This document shows positions 8,326 to 15,970 of a stretch of DNA of 23,418 bases, piece after piece (within the stretch, counting starts at the first letter, position 1; every line of letters begins with the position of its first letter). A model generated the notes under the pieces. The model searched no databases. It saw nothing but the letters and a program-made list of their open reading frames with translations, and had not been told where the DNA came from. Source of the stretch: an uncultured Candidatus Melainabacteria bacterium (GTDB lineage: Bacteria; Cyanobacteriota; Vampirovibrionia; Gastranaerophilales; Gastranaerophilaceae). The stretch spans positions 1 through 23,418 of the forward strand of contig CAKUUG010000034.1 in the NCBI GenBank assembly GCA_934692665.1, given 5' to 3'. Position numbers and translations under genes: made by a program.

Positions 8326-9252
8326 TTACTTTATTGTAGAAATAGTAGCATTCAAGTTTTTGTGTATCACATTCAAATCATATTCTTTGTAATTTTGATT
8401 TTCAAAAGTTGTGTACAATCCAATAGGTGTTCCTTGAAATCTATTTTGTTTTAAATGTGAGTATTTTTTGTTAAATGTTGCAGTCGATGTAGACCTACCT
8501 TGCAAATTGCATTTTACTATATCATAGTGTTGTCGAATCGATTTTTTCGGATTATATTCACCTGTGTAGGCATCAGTTGTGATAGTTGGCGTAAATTCTA
8601 TATTATCTCCCAATAGATTTTTTGTATTTGCAAGTTCTTTTAATACTGTCGAATACACGCTATCATAAGAATAAAAATCTTTTGAATGGGTGATAATTAC
8701 GTTTTTACTTAGTGAAACTTCTGCATCTTGTTTATTTTTGCTAAAAGTTTTCTTTAATGATTTTACAAGGTATGCATTCAATTTTTTGTCGAATGTCGGA
8801 CTTAAATTTTTGTTTTTTGAAAAATCTAACGACAAACAAATTGTATAGCTATCGATTCTTGTAAATTCCTGTTCTTTTTCTATTTCTCTTTGTATTCTTT
8901 CTTTTCTTTTTTGATGCTCTTTTCTTTTTTGGTTTATTGCAATCAAAGTCTCAGAAATTTTTTCTGTAATATAATGTGCGACACAACATGGAATTGTAAA
9001 AGCAAACAGATATAATGACATTATCAAGTAATTGTTCAAATTGTTAATATCATCAAAAAATACATTGACTAATGGTGAAAAATACTGCTGTGTATATTCT
9101 ATTACAATATCGCCATTCGATGCCAACCCCCAATAAAGTCCATAAGCTGCACTCAATAGCAATGATGCACCGCCAAATAGTACAAATGCGTTTTTTATTG
9201 TTCTTTCGTTTCTTTTAACATTTAAAGTAAATTCGTCGTGTACTTGAAACAT
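8326..9252 (-). CDS. Membrane protein of unknown family, paralog B (two TM helices plus cytoplasmic domain)
   Basis: A 308-residue paralog of the 7299-8234 product, not assignable to a named family. Membrane segments lie at about 22-46 and 77-98. A strongly basic and acidic linker (108-130, runs of K, R and E) is probably a coiled coil, and a C-terminal domain follows. Conserved points shared with paralog A: 'CLSLDFSKN' (139-147), 'YDSVY' (196-200), 'PTITTDAYT' (222-230), 'VKCNL' (246-250), 'TATFNKKYSHL' (257-267), 'FQGTPIGLY' (272-280) and 'YDLNVIHKNL' (291-300). The start ATG has AAAAAGGG about 10 nt upstream. A 91-base gap to paralog A and a separate candidate promoter there mean the two may be transcribed separately. 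A tandem duplication is the simplest origin. Confidence 0.78.
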   Translation of the reverse strand: MFQVHDEFTLNVKRNERTIKNAFVLFGGASLLLSAAYGLYWGLASNGDIVIEYTQQYFSPLVNVFFDDINNLNNYLIMSLYLFAFTIPCCVAHYITEKISETLIAINQKRKEHQKRKERIQREIEKEQEFTRIDSYTICLSLDFSKNKNLSPTFDKKLNAYLVKSLKKTFSKNKQDAEVSLSKNVIITHSKDFYSYDSVYSTVLKELANTKNLLGDNIEFTPTITTDAYTGEYNPKKSIRQHYDIVKCNLQGRSTSTATFNKKYSHLKQNRFQGTPIGLYTTFENQNYKEYDLNVIHKNLNATISTIK

Positions 9253-9301
9253 AATTGATACCCTTTTTCTATAAAAATTAATTCCTCTTATATTTTTATA
9301 A

Positions 9302-9345
9302 AAAAAATCCTAAGCAAAAAATTGTTATTTTACTCAGGATTTTTT
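9302..9345 (-). terminator. Intrinsic terminator downstream of gatA
   Basis: The arms are 9302-9314 and 9333-9345. They pair over 13 positions around the core CCT/AGG, with 6 A-T pairs at the base and an 18-base loop. The single mismatch (9312/9335) becomes G-U in the minus-strand transcript. In that direction the stem ends in a run of seven T, so it fits termination of gatA, which ends 28 bases upstream. It also isolates paralog B from gatA read-through. Confidence 0.75.
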
Positions 9346-9372
9346 AAGGTTTGTTAAAATTGTATATAAATA

Positions 9373-10833
9373 TTATATATTTGGTCTTTGATTATATATA
9401 CCCAATTCTTGTTCTAAAGCATAAGCTGACTGCAATAGCGTCAATTCGTCGAGATTTTTAGCGATTACTTGCAGGCCGATTGGCATATTTTCTTTATCAA
9501 AACCAACAGGCATAGACAGAGCAGGTGCTCCGACCAGATTTGATGATATTGTTGCAATATCTGTCAAATACATTGCAAGAGGGTTGTCTGCTTTTGAATT
9601 TAAATCAAATGCAGTTGTTGGACAAGTTGGAGAAACTAAAATATCTACTTTTTCAAATGCTTTGTTAAAATCATCTGCAATAAGTCGTCTTAATTGTTGA
9701 GCTTTTTTGTAATATGCATCATAATATCCGCTAGATAATGCGTAAGTCCCTAACATTATTCTTCTTTTTACTTCCGGACCAAAGCCTTCTGCTCTTGTTT
9801 TGCAATACATATCCATTAGATTTTGAGGGTTTTGTGTGCGATAACCATATCTAACGCCATCAAAACGAGCCAAATTTGAACTTGCTTCTGCAGTTGCAAC
9901 GATATAATAAACACCTATTGAGTGTTTTAGCAATGGTAGAGAAATTTCTACAATCTCAGCACCTAATTTTTCATAGGTTTTTACTGCATTTTCGACAGCG
10001 TTTTTCACGCAATCTTCAACGCCATCTGCCATTAATTCTTTTATAACGCCAACTTTTAGACCTTTTATATCTCTTTTTAAGTTGGATGAAATATTTCCTA
10101 CTTCCAAATTTAGTGAAGTTGAGTCTTTTGCGTCATGACCCGAAATTGCTTCATATAAATATGTGATATCTTCTATGCTTCTTCCAAAAGGTCCGATTTG
10201 GTCTAATGAAGAAGCAAAAGCAATCAAACCATAACGTGACACTCTGCCGTATGTGGGTTTAAAACCATATATGCCGCAAAATGAAGCCGGAAGTCTAATT
10301 GAGCCGCCTGTATCTGAACCCAATGACAAAGTTACTTCTGAAGAACTTACACTAGCAGCTGAACCACCTGATGAACCTCCGGGAACTTTATTTAAATTAT
10401 ATGGATTTCTAACAATTTTAAATGCTGAGTTTTCATTACTTGAACCCATTGCAAATTCATCTAAGTTAGCCTTTCCTATTATAGGAATAAGATTTTCTTT
10501 CATTTTTGTAACAATGGTTGCATCGTATGGTGAAATGAAATTTTCTAAAATTTTTGACGAACATGTTGTTTTTGAGCCTTTAAAGTTCATGTTGTCTTTT
10601 AGAGCTGTCGGAATACCGGCCAACATTGGTATTTCTTCATTTTTAGCTATTTTTTCATCAACTTTTTTAGCGGTTTCAATAGCACTTTCTATCGTTAAGG
10701 AATTAAAAGAGCCTAGTTTTTCATCTAGTTCTTCTATTCTTTTTATAGAAGCCTCAACAAGTTCTTTTGCACTAACTTCTTTGTTGATTAATGCTTTGTG
10801 CTGTTCAACGGCTGTCTTTTTTAGTAATTCCAT
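9373..10833 (-). CDS. gatA: Glutamyl-tRNA(Gln)/aspartyl-tRNA(Asn) amidotransferase subunit A
   Basis: The amidase subunit of GatCAB, which releases ammonia from glutamine and, with GatB and GatC, amidates misacylated Glu-tRNA(Gln) or Asp-tRNA(Asn). The 486-residue product has the whole amidase signature. The Ser-cisSer-Lys triad is K79 ('TALKDN'), S154 ('PGGSSGGSAA') and S178 ('GSDTGGSIRLPA'), the same numbering as in staphylococcal GatA. 'GRVSRYGLIAFASSLDQIGP' follows. The frame is open up to 10968, but the ATG at 10833 is chosen because GGAG lies 8 nt before it and GatA family proteins start here; the extra 45 residues resemble no part of GatA. No gatB or gatC is adjacent. A terminator follows at 9302-9345. 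Confidence 0.97.
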   Translation of the reverse strand: MELLKKTAVEQHKALINKEVSAKELVEASIKRIEELDEKLGSFNSLTIESAIETAKKVDEKIAKNEEIPMLAGIPTALKDNMNFKGSKTTCSSKILENFISPYDATIVTKMKENLIPIIGKANLDEFAMGSSNENSAFKIVRNPYNLNKVPGGSSGGSAASVSSSEVTLSLGSDTGGSIRLPASFCGIYGFKPTYGRVSRYGLIAFASSLDQIGPFGRSIEDITYLYEAISGHDAKDSTSLNLEVGNISSNLKRDIKGLKVGVIKELMADGVEDCVKNAVENAVKTYEKLGAEIVEISLPLLKHSIGVYYIVATAEASSNLARFDGVRYGYRTQNPQNLMDMYCKTRAEGFGPEVKRRIMLGTYALSSGYYDAYYKKAQQLRRLIADDFNKAFEKVDILVSPTCPTTAFDLNSKADNPLAMYLTDIATISSNLVGAPALSMPVGFDKENMPIGLQVIAKNLDELTLLQSAYALEQELGIYNQRPNI

Positions 10834-10891
10834 TAATTTACTCCATATAATAGTTATTTGTCTTATGATTATTTTATGACAAAATAAATTT

Positions 10892-11263
10892 ATGGTAAAG
10901 AACTTTGCAACAAAAAAACAATTAGGAAAATTTGGTGAAGAACTGGCAAAAAAATTTCTTGAAAACAAAGGCTTTTCTATTCTTGAGATGAATTACCGTT
11001 TTTCAAAAATTTCCGAAATAGATATAATCGCCTCAAAAAACAACACTCTGCATTTTGTTGAAGTGAAAACAAGAAGTCAGACAAATTTTGGCACACCTCT
11101 AGAAGCGATTGACAATAAAAAACTCTTTTCAATATTCAATTGTGCCAAGTTCTATATGCAAAATTCAAAGAAGAAATACAAAAAATTCCAAATTGACGCA
11201 ATAGGAATTGTTATTGATAATAATGACATTAAATATGATTTTCTAGAAAATATTTCTTTATAA
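10892..11263 (+). CDS. YraN/UPF0102 family protein (predicted endonuclease-fold)
   Basis: A 123-residue protein of the UPF0102 family, which has a restriction-endonuclease-like fold and no settled role; DNA processing or recombination has been proposed. The family pattern is complete: 'GKFGEELAKKFLENKGF' at the N-terminus, 'EIDIIA' with E42 and D44, and 'HFVEVKTR' with E57 and K59, the presumed metal-binding and catalytic residues. Length is normal for the family. The start is divergent from gatA, 58 bases away. No clear Shine-Dalgarno precedes the ATG, but a stop lies four codons upstream in frame and no other start is available. Its stop codon falls within the inverted repeat at 11261-11326. 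Confidence 0.92.
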   Translation: MVKNFATKKQLGKFGEELAKKFLENKGFSILEMNYRFSKISEIDIIASKNNTLHFVEVKTRSQTNFGTPLEAIDNKKLFSIFNCAKFYMQNSKKKYKKFQIDAIGIVIDNNDIKYDFLENISL

Positions 11264-11326
11264 CTATAGCAACTATTTTTGTTTTCGTGTTTTATATAAA
11301 AACAAAATGTAATTTTTTTATAGTTA
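11261..11326. repeat. Nested inverted repeats between yraN and the GNAT-like gene
   Basis: The outer arms TAACTATA (11261-11268) and TATAGTTA (11319-11326) are exact reverse complements. They enclose a 9-bp inner stem (11277-11285 with 11299-11307, TTTTGTTTT/AAAACAAAA). The outer left arm contains the yraN stop codon and the right arm abuts the Shine-Dalgarno of the next gene (AGGTGA, 11326-11331). It has no GC core, so it is a poor terminator. It may be an RNA fold affecting translation of the downstream gene, or chance in AT-rich DNA. Confidence 0.35.
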
Positions 11327-11334
11327 GGTGAAAT

Positions 11335-11955
11335 ATGAAATTAAATTCTGTATCTTGTCCTTCTTTTCAAAAAACACTGGTTGCACATGCGAAATTCACG
11401 AAAAATATTCAAGATGGCAAACCGCAAGATTGCAAAATCTATGTTCTTGATAGTTATAATGATATTGGTTATTTTTCTAAATTAAGAAATAAAGAAAGCT
11501 GGAAAAATCCGTATTTTTTAGACAACTTAGAGTGTGAATTGCCTTCTTGTTTGGATTCAAGAGGTCATATGAATACTTATGTTATGGAAATGGGTGACGA
11601 AGGTGAATGTATTGCTTATGCTCAATCTGATAGAGATTATAATACTTCAAAGATTGATTATTTAGAGACAGCTCCTATTTATCAAAATTCTCCATACAAT
11701 CCTAGTTGCACAAATGTAAAATATATCGGCGAAACATTTTTGGCGTTTTTTGCAAAGCAAGCAAAACAGCAACGCAAAGGTAAAATAGAACTCATAGCTA
11801 TATATAGGGCCTTACCTTTTTACAAAGAAAAATGCGGTTTTGTTTCTTCATCTCCTTGGAATAATTTTGTTTTATCGTTGCCTTGCGATAGATATAAACA
11901 TTTAATTAAACAAAACAAAAAACACATAGGTTCTAAATTAACTATAGAAGGCTAA
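11335..11955 (+). CDS. GNAT-like protein with conserved N-terminal FQK motif, copy 1
   Basis: A 206-residue protein that looks like a divergent N-acetyltransferase fold. 'KIDYLETAP' (106-114) corresponds to the GNAT beta4 strand. 'YIGETFLAFFAKQA' (130-143) sits where the acetyl-CoA pyrophosphate loop and following helix would be, although the usual R/Q-x-x-G-x-G/A pattern is reduced. 'FYKEKCGF' (162-169) resembles the common C-terminal 'FYxxxGF'. It is paralogous to the 18180-18773 product. The two share the first 17 residues as M-x-x-N-S-x(5)-F-Q-K-x-L-V-A, with FQK at 11-13 in both. AGGTGA lies before the ATG. The last 18 bases overlap the convergent TIGR02757 gene. The acceptor is unknown, and enzymatic activity is uncertain because of the weak cofactor loop. 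Confidence 0.65.
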   Translation: MKLNSVSCPSFQKTLVAHAKFTKNIQDGKPQDCKIYVLDSYNDIGYFSKLRNKESWKNPYFLDNLECELPSCLDSRGHMNTYVMEMGDEGECIAYAQSDRDYNTSKIDYLETAPIYQNSPYNPSCTNVKYIGETFLAFFAKQAKQQRKGKIELIAIYRALPFYKEKCGFVSSSPWNNFVLSLPCDRYKHLIKQNKKHIGSKLTIEG

Positions 11956-12675
11956 TTTGTTATTGTTTACGCCTAATCCAAAAAGTGCAAAATCGTATTT
12001 TATGGGATCGTTTGGGTCAAATTCTTTTAGTTTTTCTGTTAATTCAATAACTGATTTTATATCATTCTGTTTTCTATTTAGAAGCTTAAATTCTCTAGAA
12101 AGTCTTGCAACATGGGTATCTAAAGGAATTAATAGCTCTGATTTTTTGATATTTTTCCAAATCCCAAAATCAACTTGACCATTTCTTACCATCCATCTTA
12201 AAAACATGTTTAGTCTTTTCATTGCAGAATTGTTTTGTGGTTTTGCAAACATAAAACAAAATCCATTTGATTTTGAACAAGTTGAATTATCGTAGAAATA
12301 TTTTGTTGCTTTGTTTAGTCTGTCTTTATCGTAAAACAGCTCTTCGAGTGACATTTTGTCAATAAAATAGAGTTTATTTAAAATTTTTAAAAGTTCTACT
12401 AAATCACTGCTTTTAATAAAGCGATACAAAAATTCGTCAAGATTGTATTTTTTGAAATCTTTAACAAGTTCTGTTGGACTCTGTGTCAAACTGAACAAAA
12501 ATTCTAATTTTTTGATAAACTGTTCTCTTTTTCCAAACGCAAACAAAGAAGCAATAAAACCTGAAATTTCTATATCGGTTTTGTCTTTGTATCTATGAGG
12601 AAATTGAATCGGGTCAGAATTTATAAAGTCTTTGGTTTCATATTTTTTTACAAGGTTGTCTAAAATTTCTTTCAT
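11938..12675 (-). CDS. TIGR02757 / DUF2400 family protein
   Basis: A 245-residue protein with the family's signature blocks: 'SDPIQFPHRY' (20-29), 'DIEISGFIASLFAFGKR' (34-50), 'KRLNMFLRWMVR' (153-164), 'LIPLDTHVARL' (182-192) and 'DPNDPIKYDFALFGLG' (220-235). The second half resembles the helix-hairpin-helix DNA-glycosylase superfamily, which has prompted suggestions of a nucleic-acid role, but the function is not established. Length is slightly under the usual 250-260 residues. It is the last gene of the nfeD-like/two-component/tadA run, 7 bases after tadA. Its 3' end overlaps the convergent GNAT-like gene by 18 bases. No strong Shine-Dalgarno is visible, in line with coupling to tadA. Confidence 0.9.
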   Translation of the reverse strand: MKEILDNLVKKYETKDFINSDPIQFPHRYKDKTDIEISGFIASLFAFGKREQFIKKLEFLFSLTQSPTELVKDFKKYNLDEFLYRFIKSSDLVELLKILNKLYFIDKMSLEELFYDKDRLNKATKYFYDNSTCSKSNGFCFMFAKPQNNSAMKRLNMFLRWMVRNGQVDFGIWKNIKKSELLIPLDTHVARLSREFKLLNRKQNDIKSVIELTEKLKEFDPNDPIKYDFALFGLGVNNNKLAFYS

Positions 12676-12682
12676 TTTGAAA

Positions 12683-13123
12683 TTATTTCTTTCTTAGATT
12701 TTTAAAATATTCATTAAGGATTTTGTTGCATTCATCTTCTTTTATACCCCCTATTATGTTTATTTTTGAGCGAGCCAAATTGTTTAATTTTAATACGGAA
12801 AAACCACCATATTGCATGTCATAAGAGCCAAAAAACAAATTTTTAATTTTAGAATTGATTATTGCCCAAGCACACATCGGACAAGGTTCTAATGTCGCAT
12901 ACATATCACAGTCAAAAAGTTTTGATGTCTGTAACTTTTCATTTGCTTCTTTTATTGCTAAAATTTCTGCGTGGCTCAGGTATGAATTGTTTTTTTCTAT
13001 TTTGTTCGTTTGGATAGAAATGATTTCATTGTTTTTTACTATCATTGCCCCTATGGGAATGTCAAATGTTTCTTTTTTTGTTTCTTTAAGGAGAATATCA
13101 AAATATTTATTTAACATAATCAT
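12683..13123 (-). CDS. tadA: tRNA-specific adenosine deaminase (A34 to I34)
   Basis: A zinc cytidine/adenosine deaminase family protein of 146 residues. It probably converts the wobble adenosine of tRNA-Arg(ACG) to inosine. The motifs are intact: 'FDIPIGAMI' (20-28), H51-A-E53 (zinc ligand and proton shuttle) and 'TLEPCPMC' with zinc ligands C81 and C84, followed by 'AIINSKIKNLFFGSYD'. Another nucleotide or guanine deaminase is possible, but 'EPCPMCAWAI' and the length favour TadA. It starts within the 3' end of the histidine kinase gene, overlapping by 17 bases, or 11 if the second in-frame ATG at 13117 is used. Shine-Dalgarno support is weak for either, so re-initiation from the kinase gene is likely. 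Confidence 0.9.
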   Translation of the reverse strand: MIMLNKYFDILLKETKKETFDIPIGAMIVKNNEIISIQTNKIEKNNSYLSHAEILAIKEANEKLQTSKLFDCDMYATLEPCPMCAWAIINSKIKNLFFGSYDMQYGGFSVLKLNNLARSKINIIGGIKEDECNKILNEYFKNLRKK

Positions 13124-14747
13124 TAAATTTCAAAGTTATCGTAAAATAGTCGTCGCATTGCAAACTTATGTCTATTTTCATATTTTCAGCCAACCCTTTA
13201 ACTATATACAACCCCAAACCCGTTCCACGTGTCGTTCTTGTTAGTTTTGAATCTACTCTTATGAATTTTTCAAATAATTTTACTTTTATGTCTTCGTCTA
13301 TAGGTTCGCATTTGTTTGATATTTTAACGATTGGAAAATTGTCAATATTTTGTGCTTCTATTTTTATAGGTTGATTATCTATGTTGTATTTGATTGCATT
13401 GTCAATAATATTAACAAATATTTGTTCCAGCCTGTACTCATCTGCCCAAACATATCCAAGATTATCTGATATGTTTGTATCAAATGTTGCATCTTTCGTG
13501 CTTAAGTATTCAATTGCTTTATTGATTGAATCCCCGAGGTCGGTTTCTTGTATATTGAATTTTAAACTATAACTTTCCAACTCCGGTATAACAAGCAAGT
13601 CTTCTACCATATTTGACAGACGTTGGGCTTGTTGTTTTATTATTTGGATTGATTTTGTTTTTGTTTCTTCATCGAGTTCAATATCTTTTCTTAACAATCT
13701 GGAACTATAACCAATAATCGAAGTTAATGGTGTTCTAAATTCATGACTTGTTGCATTGACTAAATTTTCTCTAAATTCATTAAGTTTTTGAAGCTCTTTA
13801 TTTTTTTCTTTCAAATCTTTGTACGAGATTTTTATTTTATTTGCCATATAATTAAATTCTTTTGCAATAAATACTGTTTCGTGGGGCGTGAAGACACTTT
13901 TTATTAAGTGAATTTTTTTATCATAATTTCCTTTAGAAACAGCGGTAATGCCCTTAAACAGTTGTCTTATGTTGATGTAAAGATAGTATGTATACAGACT
14001 CACAACAAGAATAATGAACAAAGCTGCAAAGCAAAGTGAAAGAATGATTCTGTAGCGTGCTTTTGTAATTGTGTTTGCACTTACTTTTTTTGTTGTATCA
14101 ACAATAATTGTCCAATCAGGGTTTTCCAGTTTGTAGTAGGCTTTTGGAATATTTTTCTTTTTACCGAAAAGACCAATTTCTTCTTCGTTATTCAGGTTTA
14201 AGTCTTTTAAAATATTTTTATTTTGAGCATTTTCTGTATTGGTTGATAGTATGGATTTTGTTTTATTATCCAGAATATATACATCTCTGCCTTTTAAAAC
14301 ATCTTCATTGAGAATTTGACTCAAAACATCAATGTTTATTTCTGCAACCAGATAGTATTTTTTGTCTATTTGAGAAAAAAGTGTTATTTTGTTGTCTTTG
14401 AATTGGTATTTTTCTTTTGGGAGTTTTTCTTTTTCTATTACATCGACATTTTTAAAGAGCTTTGTCTTTGTTTCAATTTCATCAAAATAGCGAACTTTGT
14501 CCATTGTATTTGGAATATAATTAAAACCTGCTGCCATTTGGTTTAATTGTGATTGTGACAAATCAACATATTTTTCAAATGAATCACCAATAAAATGTGC
14601 CATCAAATATGTTGTATTTTGAAGTTCGCTTCTTACTGATTGTTGAGAAATATTAGATATAATGATTCCAATTGTAATAAATGGAATCAAAATAGCAAGA
14701 GTGAGTACTATTATTATTTGTTCAACTATTTTTAATCTTTTTAGCAT
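13107..14747 (-). CDS. Membrane sensor histidine kinase with Cache-like sensor and HAMP
   Basis: A 546-residue sensor kinase. TM1 is at about 10-31, an extracytoplasmic domain at about 35-225 (Cache-like by length and by its 'PDWTIIVDT' end, residues 210-218), and TM2 at about 233-256. A HAMP-like linker follows, then the dimerisation helix with H335 in 'ATSHEFRTPLTSIIGYS'. In the ATPase domain the N box is 'NIIDNAIKYN' (446-455), the F box 'LFEKFIRVD' and the G2 box 'TRGTGLGLYIVK'. The G1 box, normally D-x-G-x-G, reads 'SNKCEPI' (477-483), so the usual Asp is replaced. Some active kinases carry Asn-type G1 variants, so this may not mean loss of function. It overlaps the response regulator by 7 bases, has GGAAGA before its ATG, and is the obvious cognate kinase. 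Confidence 0.93.
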   Translation of the reverse strand: MLKRLKIVEQIIIVLTLAILIPFITIGIIISNISQQSVRSELQNTTYLMAHFIGDSFEKYVDLSQSQLNQMAAGFNYIPNTMDKVRYFDEIETKTKLFKNVDVIEKEKLPKEKYQFKDNKITLFSQIDKKYYLVAEINIDVLSQILNEDVLKGRDVYILDNKTKSILSTNTENAQNKNILKDLNLNNEEEIGLFGKKKNIPKAYYKLENPDWTIIVDTTKKVSANTITKARYRIILSLCFAALFIILVVSLYTYYLYINIRQLFKGITAVSKGNYDKKIHLIKSVFTPHETVFIAKEFNYMANKIKISYKDLKEKNKELQKLNEFRENLVNATSHEFRTPLTSIIGYSSRLLRKDIELDEETKTKSIQIIKQQAQRLSNMVEDLLVIPELESYSLKFNIQETDLGDSINKAIEYLSTKDATFDTNISDNLGYVWADEYRLEQIFVNIIDNAIKYNIDNQPIKIEAQNIDNFPIVKISNKCEPIDEDIKVKLFEKFIRVDSKLTRTTRGTGLGLYIVKGLAENMKIDISLQCDDYFTITLKFNDYVK

Positions 14748-15472
14748 TCTTCCAATTTTCCAAAAGGAGTCAATTTATACCCAACATTTACAACGGTATG
14801 AAGGTATTTTGGGTTTCTTGTGTCTTGTTCAATTTTTTGTCTTAAGCCACCCACATGGACTCTTACCATCCTAACATCTTCGCTGCTGTCATAACCCCAG
14901 ACTTCATCTAGTAATGTTGCCAAGCTAACAGGAGTGTTCAAGTGCTGCATCAAGCAATAAAGAATTTCAAATTCTGTCGGTGTAAGCTTTATTTTTTTGT
15001 CTAAAATCATTATCTCCAGACTGTCAGGTAATATTTCTATATCTCCAACTCTTAAAATTTCTTTTGAATTTTTGGGCGTATTGTTGCCACCACGTCTTAA
15101 TAGTGCTCTTATTCTCAGCAAGACTTCTTGAATTTCAAAAGGTTTTATTAAATAATCATCTGCTCCGCAGTCAAAACCAACAGTTTTATCTTCTATTGAG
15201 CCTTTAGCCGTAAGCATCAAAATAGGGGTGTCGGGTTTTGCTATTCTTATGTTTTTGCAAACATCATAACCGTTCATTTTTGGCATCATTACATCCAACA
15301 ATATTAAGTCATAGTTGTTTTCAAGAGCCTTTTTAAGTCCTTCCAAGCCATCTGTTGCAAAATCAACATTATATCCGCTAGATTCAATATCAAATACCAA
15401 TAGCTCTCTTATTTGTTTGTCATCATCTACGACAAGGAGTCTTTTGTTTGTTTTTTGCATTGCGTTTGTCAT
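14741..15472 (-). CDS. OmpR/PhoB-family response regulator
   Basis: A 243-residue transcription regulator. The receiver domain (about 10-125) has the acidic pocket 'VDDD' (15-18), phospho-acceptor D60 ('LILLDVMMPKMNGYD'), T88 and K110 ('DDYLIKPFE'). The winged-helix effector domain (about 145-238) has 'LTPTEFEILYCLM', 'VWGYDSSEDVRMVRVHVGGLRQKIE' cut into its usual recognition helix, and 'VVNVGYKL'. The whole reads like the RpaB/NblR-type regulators of cyanobacteria, although it cannot be assigned to one of them. The start shares ATGA with the stop of the nfeD-like gene, and AAGG precedes it. The ATG at 15460 is an alternative. The histidine kinase follows with a 7-base overlap. Confidence 0.95.
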   Translation of the reverse strand: MTNAMQKTNKRLLVVDDDKQIRELLVFDIESSGYNVDFATDGLEGLKKALENNYDLILLDVMMPKMNGYDVCKNIRIAKPDTPILMLTAKGSIEDKTVGFDCGADDYLIKPFEIQEVLLRIRALLRRGGNNTPKNSKEILRVGDIEILPDSLEIMILDKKIKLTPTEFEILYCLMQHLNTPVSLATLLDEVWGYDSSEDVRMVRVHVGGLRQKIEQDTRNPKYLHTVVNVGYKLTPFGKLEEC

Positions 15473-15906
15473 ACTTTTACCTTAACATTCATTATTGAAT
15501 TTTCTTTTGATACTATTTCTACTTTCGTACCTTTTTTTATTTCTTTATCTGTAATATTTTTTGCTTTCCAATAATGTTGGTTGTAAGAAATTTGTCCTAT
15601 TCCATCTATTGAAAGAGTTTTTCCTATGTCTTTTGTAACGATAGCGGTTTTCCCTATGTAGTTTTTTAGGGAAGCTTCTTTTAAGTTGTTTTCTTTTTCA
15701 GAATCCATTGCCAATTTAGTTAAGAAATAAAATACAAAAAGAAAAACCGGAAATAACTCTAAGCTCAAATATGGTTTTGATGGAAATTTGTGTAAAATTG
15801 TTGCACTAAACAAAAAAGACATAGAAGCAACAAGAAACAAAGAATTTCTTTTGTATAAATCCAAAAACAAAAATATAATACCAAATGCAACCAAAAAAAA
15901 GTACAT
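15469..15906 (-). CDS. NfeD-like membrane protein with C-terminal OB-fold domain
   Basis: A 145-residue protein. Three hydrophobic stretches (about 2-17, 22-38 and 48-66) are followed by a short charged linker and an OB-fold domain: 'YIGKTAIVTKDIG', 'GIGQISYNQHYWKAKN' and 'GTKVEIVSKENSIMNVKV'. This is the NfeD C-terminal pattern, where 'G-x-v-x-v-x-G-x-x-W-x-A' is usual. NfeD partners usually work with SPFH/stomatin or ClpP-like membrane proteases, but no such partner gene is in this window. The start is the ATG at 15906, with GGGGAAA 7 nt upstream; the TTG one codon earlier is less likely. It is the first gene of the five-gene minus-strand run behind the strong promoter at 15934-15961, and its stop overlaps the response-regulator start (ATGA). 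Confidence 0.82.
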   Translation of the reverse strand: MYFFLVAFGIIFLFLDLYKRNSLFLVASMSFLFSATILHKFPSKPYLSLELFPVFLFVFYFLTKLAMDSEKENNLKEASLKNYIGKTAIVTKDIGKTLSIDGIGQISYNQHYWKAKNITDKEIKKGTKVEIVSKENSIMNVKVKV

Positions 15907-15933
15907 CAAATTTCCCCGAGTATTGTCATAAAA

Positions 15934-15961
15934 ATTATATTTTTTAAATATAAAGTGTCAA
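15934..15961 (-). promoter_or_regulatory. Consensus sigma70-type promoter for the nfeD-like/two-component/tadA run
   Basis: On the minus strand TTGACA (15956-15961) and TATAAT (15934-15939) are both exact consensus hexamers, separated by 16 bases. Transcription would begin near 15927, giving a leader of about 20 bases before the ATG at 15906. It is the strongest promoter match in the window. It lies between the nfeD-like gene and the 3' end of the upstream metallophosphoesterase, so the five-gene run need not depend on read-through. Confidence 0.75.
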
Positions 15962-15970
15962 TTTTAATTT

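Noticed and set aside
7299..9252. GGDEF or canonical adenylate cyclase assignment for the paralog pair
   Set aside because: No GGDEF-like signature and no complete class III cyclase metal or transition-state residues are visible; only a loose order of secondary structure fits.
10253..10879. A 208-codon open frame on the plus strand
   Set aside because: It lies wholly opposite gatA, whose amidase motifs are certain, and shows no domain of its own.
10834..10968. N-terminal extension of gatA by 45 residues
   Set aside because: The ATG at 10833 has GGAG at the right distance and matches the GatA family start; the extension overlaps the divergent yraN start and resembles nothing in GatA.
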